Assembly: GCF_037204085.1 (NCBI RefSeq)
Contig: NZ_JBBCBW010000003.1
Location: 124,001-188,000 of the forward strand
Length of the DNA stretch: 64,000 bases
Source: Variovorax sp037204085
GTDB taxonomy: Bacteria > Pseudomonadota > Gammaproteobacteria > Burkholderiales > Burkholderiaceae_C
Direction: 5' to 3'
Below are positions 61,493 to 64,000 of the stretch, in pieces. Position 1 is the first letter of the stretch; each line of letters starts with the position of its first letter. The translations under genes and the position numbers were made by a program. Under the pieces are notes generated by a model, which was not told the DNA's origin, searched no databases, and saw only the letters and a program-made list of their open reading frames with translations.

Positions 61493-62269
61493 ATGACCGC
61501 ACGATTTCAATCCGTCGCCCCCACCGTCCGCCTTGCCGACCAAGTGGCCGATGCGTTGGCGGCCGAGGTGCGCAGCGGGCGCTTGTCGGCAGGCGACCGT
61601 CTGCCGACCGAGGCCGCGCTGGCCGAGCAGTTCGGCGTGAGCCGCACGGTGGTGCGCGAGGCGGTTTCGCGGCTCAAGTCGCTGGGGCTGCTTGACTCGC
61701 GCCAGGGCAGCGGCGTGTATGTGCGCGCGGCCGGCGTGGAGCCGCTGCGCTTCGAGATGCCGCATGTGGCCTCGCGTGAAGCGGTGATCCAGATGGTTGA
61801 ACTGCGCCGCGCGCTCGAGGCCGAAGTGGCCGCGCTTGCCGCTGAACGGCGCACGCCCGAAGACGTGGAACGCATCCGCGAAGCCATCGAGGCGTTGCAT
61901 GCCGCGGTTGCGGCCGGCCGCAACGGCGCCGACGAAGACGTGCGGTTTCATCGCGCCATTGCCGAGGCGGCGCGCAACCCCTTCTTGATCGGCACGCTGC
62001 AGTACCTGCGGCAGTTCCTGCATGGCGCCACGCGTGTCACGCGCGCCAACGAGGCGCGCCGGGCCGACTTTGCGCGCGAGGTGGCGCAAGAGCATGCGCG
62101 GATCGTCGAGGCCATCGAGGCCGGCGACCCGCTGCGCGCGCGGGAAGCCGCCAAGTCCCACATGGACAACGCTATTCGCCGCATCGAGCAGGCCGACCCT
62201 GCCTTCTGGCAGCAGGAGGGCGCGCAACTCGCCCGGCCGCTGGTCGAAGGCTGGCCCGCGGGCCAATAG
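61493..62269 (+). CDS. GntR/FCD-family transcription regulator
   Basis: 258 residues. N-terminal winged helix-turn-helix (LPTEAALAEQFGVSRTVVRE at about 42-61), then the FCD effector domain with His/Asp metal-site residues (VRFHRAIAEAARN and EHARIVEAIEAGD and KSHMDNAIRRI). FadR-like regulators of this class respond to organic acids. It precedes an MFS carboxylate-type transporter with a palindrome in between and so probably represses it in the absence of the substrate. Confidence 0.93.
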   Translation: MTARFQSVAPTVRLADQVADALAAEVRSGRLSAGDRLPTEAALAEQFGVSRTVVREAVSRLKSLGLLDSRQGSGVYVRAAGVEPLRFEMPHVASREAVIQMVELRRALEAEVAALAAERRTPEDVERIREAIEALHAAVAAGRNGADEDVRFHRAIAEAARNPFLIGTLQYLRQFLHGATRVTRANEARRADFAREVAQEHARIVEAIEAGDPLRAREAAKSHMDNAIRRIEQADPAFWQQEGAQLARPLVEGWPAGQ

Positions 62270-62327
62270 AAGAAAAGGAAACGAGGTGTAGCTTGCGGGT
62301 TTACCCGAGGCATATCGCCTGTTTCAG

Positions 62328-62350
62328 ATTTGTATGATGACCTGACAAAT
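62328..62350. promoter_or_regulatory. Candidate GntR operator before the transporter gene
   Basis: ATTTGT and ACAAAT form a perfect 6-base inverted repeat separated by 11 bases (62334-62344). It lies 66 bases upstream of the transporter ATG in a locally AT-rich leader. FCD regulators commonly bind such TTGT-N-ACAA palindromes; the link is inferred. Confidence 0.55.
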
Positions 62351-62416
62351 AAGAGCGGCGCACTGTACGCAGCGCCCAAGCGAGACCCGGTTCATCATCC
62401 AAACGGACTTCCTCCA

Positions 62417-63745
62417 ATGACTTCAACACTCCACGCGCCGCTGGCTGCCAACGCGGACACGCCGGCCGATGTCGCGCTCGAGAAGCGTGCCTACACCAAG
62501 GTGTTCTGGCGCCTCGTTCCTTTTCTGATGCTCTGCTACGTGGTCGCGTATCTCGACCGCGTGAACGTGGGCTTCGCCAAGCTCCAGATGGGGCAAGACC
62601 TCGGCTTCAGCGAAACGGTGTTCGGCCTGGGCGCCGGCATCTTCTTTCTGGGCTACTTCCTTTTCGAGGTGCCGAGCAATCTGCTGCTCAACCGCGTGGG
62701 CGCGCGCATCTGGATTGCCCGAATCATGATCACCTGGGGCCTGCTCTCGGCCTGCTTCGTGTTCGTGGAAACGCCCACCAGCTTCTACATCCTGCGTTTT
62801 CTGCTCGGCGTGGCCGAGGCGGGCTTCTACCCCGGCGTGATCCTGTACCTCACCCATTGGTACCCGGCGCATCGGCGCGCGCGCATCATCGCGGTCTTCA
62901 TGTCGGCCATTCCGGTGGCGGGAATCTTCGGCAATCCGCTCTCGGGCTGGATCATGGATGCGTTCCACGGCGTCTCTTCGATGGAAGGCTGGCAGTGGAT
63001 GTTCATCATCGAAGCGATTCCGGCCGTGATCGTCGGCGTGATGGTGCTGGTCTACCTGGACAACGGCATCCAGCATGCCCGCTGGCTCGACCCCGAAGAA
63101 AAGCGCCTGCTGCAGCGCGAGGTCGAGCGCGACCAGGCGCACGGCGCCAAGGGGCCGCACTCGGTGGGCGCCATGTTCCGCGACGCGCGCGTGTGGTGGA
63201 TGGCGCTGATCTACTTCGCCTTCGTCATGGGCCAATACGCACTGACCTTCTGGCTGCCCACGCTGGTCAAGGCCACGGGCGTCAAGGGCAACCTGCACAT
63301 CGGCCTGTTGAGCGCCATTCCGTTCATCTGCGCCATCGTCGCGATGAACCTCTTCGGCCGCAGCGCCGACCGCCGGCAGGAGCGCCGCTGGCACCTGATC
63401 GTGCCCGCGCTGATGGGTGCCATCGGCTTCACGGTCGCGGCCTCGTACACGCAGAATACGGTCGTGTCGCTCGCGTTTCTTTCGCTCGCCGCGGCCGGCG
63501 TTCTCACCTGCGCGCCGCTGTTCTGGTCGCTGCCCACCGCCTTTCTTTCGGGCACCGCGGCGGCGGCGGGCATTGCGGTCATCAATTCGGTGGGCAACCT
63601 TGCGGGCTTCGTGAGCCCCTATCTCATCGGCTACCTCAAAGACCTCACCGGCAGCACGCAGATCGGCATGTACGTGCTGGCCGGCGCGCTGGTGCTCGGG
63701 GCCATCGGCGTGTGGCTCACGCCCAAGCAGCTCGTGAATCGCTGA
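62417..63745 (+). CDS. MFS anion:cation symporter (organic/sugar acid transporter)
   Basis: 442 residues with twelve transmembrane segments. The N-terminal motif YLDRVNVGFAKLQM and the block GYFLFEVPSNLLLNRVGARIW are typical of the ACS family (GudP, ExuT, TtuB-like). Likely substrates are sugar acids or dicarboxylates such as tartrate or glucarate. The start MTSTLHAP lies at 62417; a longer frame begins upstream inside the leader. The following gene (18 bases downstream) is an LtnD-like dehydrogenase, so the operon probably catabolises a C4-type sugar acid. Confidence 0.9.
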   Translation: MTSTLHAPLAANADTPADVALEKRAYTKVFWRLVPFLMLCYVVAYLDRVNVGFAKLQMGQDLGFSETVFGLGAGIFFLGYFLFEVPSNLLLNRVGARIWIARIMITWGLLSACFVFVETPTSFYILRFLLGVAEAGFYPGVILYLTHWYPAHRRARIIAVFMSAIPVAGIFGNPLSGWIMDAFHGVSSMEGWQWMFIIEAIPAVIVGVMVLVYLDNGIQHARWLDPEEKRLLQREVERDQAHGAKGPHSVGAMFRDARVWWMALIYFAFVMGQYALTFWLPTLVKATGVKGNLHIGLLSAIPFICAIVAMNLFGRSADRRQERRWHLIVPALMGAIGFTVAASYTQNTVVSLAFLSLAAAGVLTCAPLFWSLPTAFLSGTAAAAGIAVINSVGNLAGFVSPYLIGYLKDLTGSTQIGMYVLAGALVLGAIGVWLTPKQLVNR

Positions 63746-63762
63746 TCGAAAGAACCCCTGAC

Positions 63763-64000
63763 ATGACTTCCAACACCAACAACACACCGGTCGTCGGCCT
63801 CGTGGGCCTTGGCGCCATGGGCAGCGGCATGGCGCAATCGCTGCGCCGCGCGGGCTACGAGCCGCACGTTTTCGACGTGCGCCTGGACGTGGCCCACGCC
63901 TTTGCGCGCGACGGCGGCGTGGCCTGCGACACGCTGGCCGCGCTTGGCGCGCAGTGCGACATCGTGGTTTCCGTGGTGGTCAATGCGGCGCAGACCGAGT
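63763..64000 (+). CDS. LtnD-like NAD(P)-dependent dehydrogenase (5' part)
   Basis: The window ends inside this gene; 79 codons are visible. The N-terminus VVGLVGLGAMGSGMAQSLR is the nucleotide-binding GxGxMGxxM motif of the 3-hydroxyisobutyrate dehydrogenase family. The next residues (HVFDVRLDVAHAFAR) continue the Rossmann fold. LtnD oxidises C4 acid sugars such as L-threonate, and related enzymes act on tartronate semialdehyde. Function is inferred from the family and its transporter neighbour. Confidence 0.82.
   Translation, partial: MTSNTNNTPVVGLVGLGAMGSGMAQSLRRAGYEPHVFDVRLDVAHAFARDGGVACDTLAALGAQCDIVVSVVVNAAQTE

Overview
The window is a chromosomal segment of a high-GC betaproteobacterium, most likely a Comamonadaceae member close to Variovorax. 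This is inferred from the gene families: FecA and PepSY pair, PurB, YhdP, GlnE, PhoX, a pilE-fimT-pilV-pilW-pilX-pilY1 minor pilin cluster, and Burkholderia-style contact-dependent inhibition gene order. No database search was possible, so the genus is a judgement from sequence style. I recognised no tRNA, rRNA, CRISPR array or insertion sequence.

Layout. 1-11200 is a type IV pilus region: two tandem major-pilin-like genes, each behind its own sigma-54 promoter, then on the minus strand pilE-fimT-pilV-pilW-pilX-pilY1 (tightly overlapped), and divergent from pilE a PglL-like O-oligosaccharyltransferase. 11200-23570 is mostly housekeeping: moaC, an M48 (BepA-like) protease, a small holin-family membrane protein, a TerC-family transporter behind a yybP-ykoY manganese riboswitch, two small zinc-ribbon-like proteins, yaeQ, a FecA-type receptor with a PepSY reductase-like partner, purB, a glutathione transferase and a secreted glutathione peroxidase. 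23700-26060 carries a ferritin-like diiron protein and an ECF41 sigma factor with a carboxymuconolactone decarboxylase partner; both ECF41 genes have the same promoter, TGTCACA-N16-CGTC.

26066-40600 covers envelope and nitrogen control: rlpA and glnE, the operon yhdP-nitrilase-histidine kinase-response regulator, two OmpA-family lipoproteins, a 53-residue membrane protein, and mltA. The last two are divergent and share the same CATG. 40600-46260 holds a PhoX-type phosphatase behind a three-repeat Pho box, and an Lrp-family regulator divergent from a homodimeric pyruvate dehydrogenase-type E1.

46284-61222 is the most distinctive accessory region: a contact-dependent growth inhibition locus in bcpA-I-B order on the minus strand. 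It has a 3350-residue CdiA/BcpA with a PoNe-like PD-(D/E)xK nuclease tip, a PoNi-like (DUF1910/DUF1911) immunity protein overlapping it by 4 bases, a TpsB transporter, and two lipoprotein genes. Between the lipoprotein genes lies a relic of the C-terminus of a second TpsB transporter. The window ends with a GntR regulator, an MFS organic-acid transporter with a palindromic operator candidate in front, and the start of an LtnD-type dehydrogenase.
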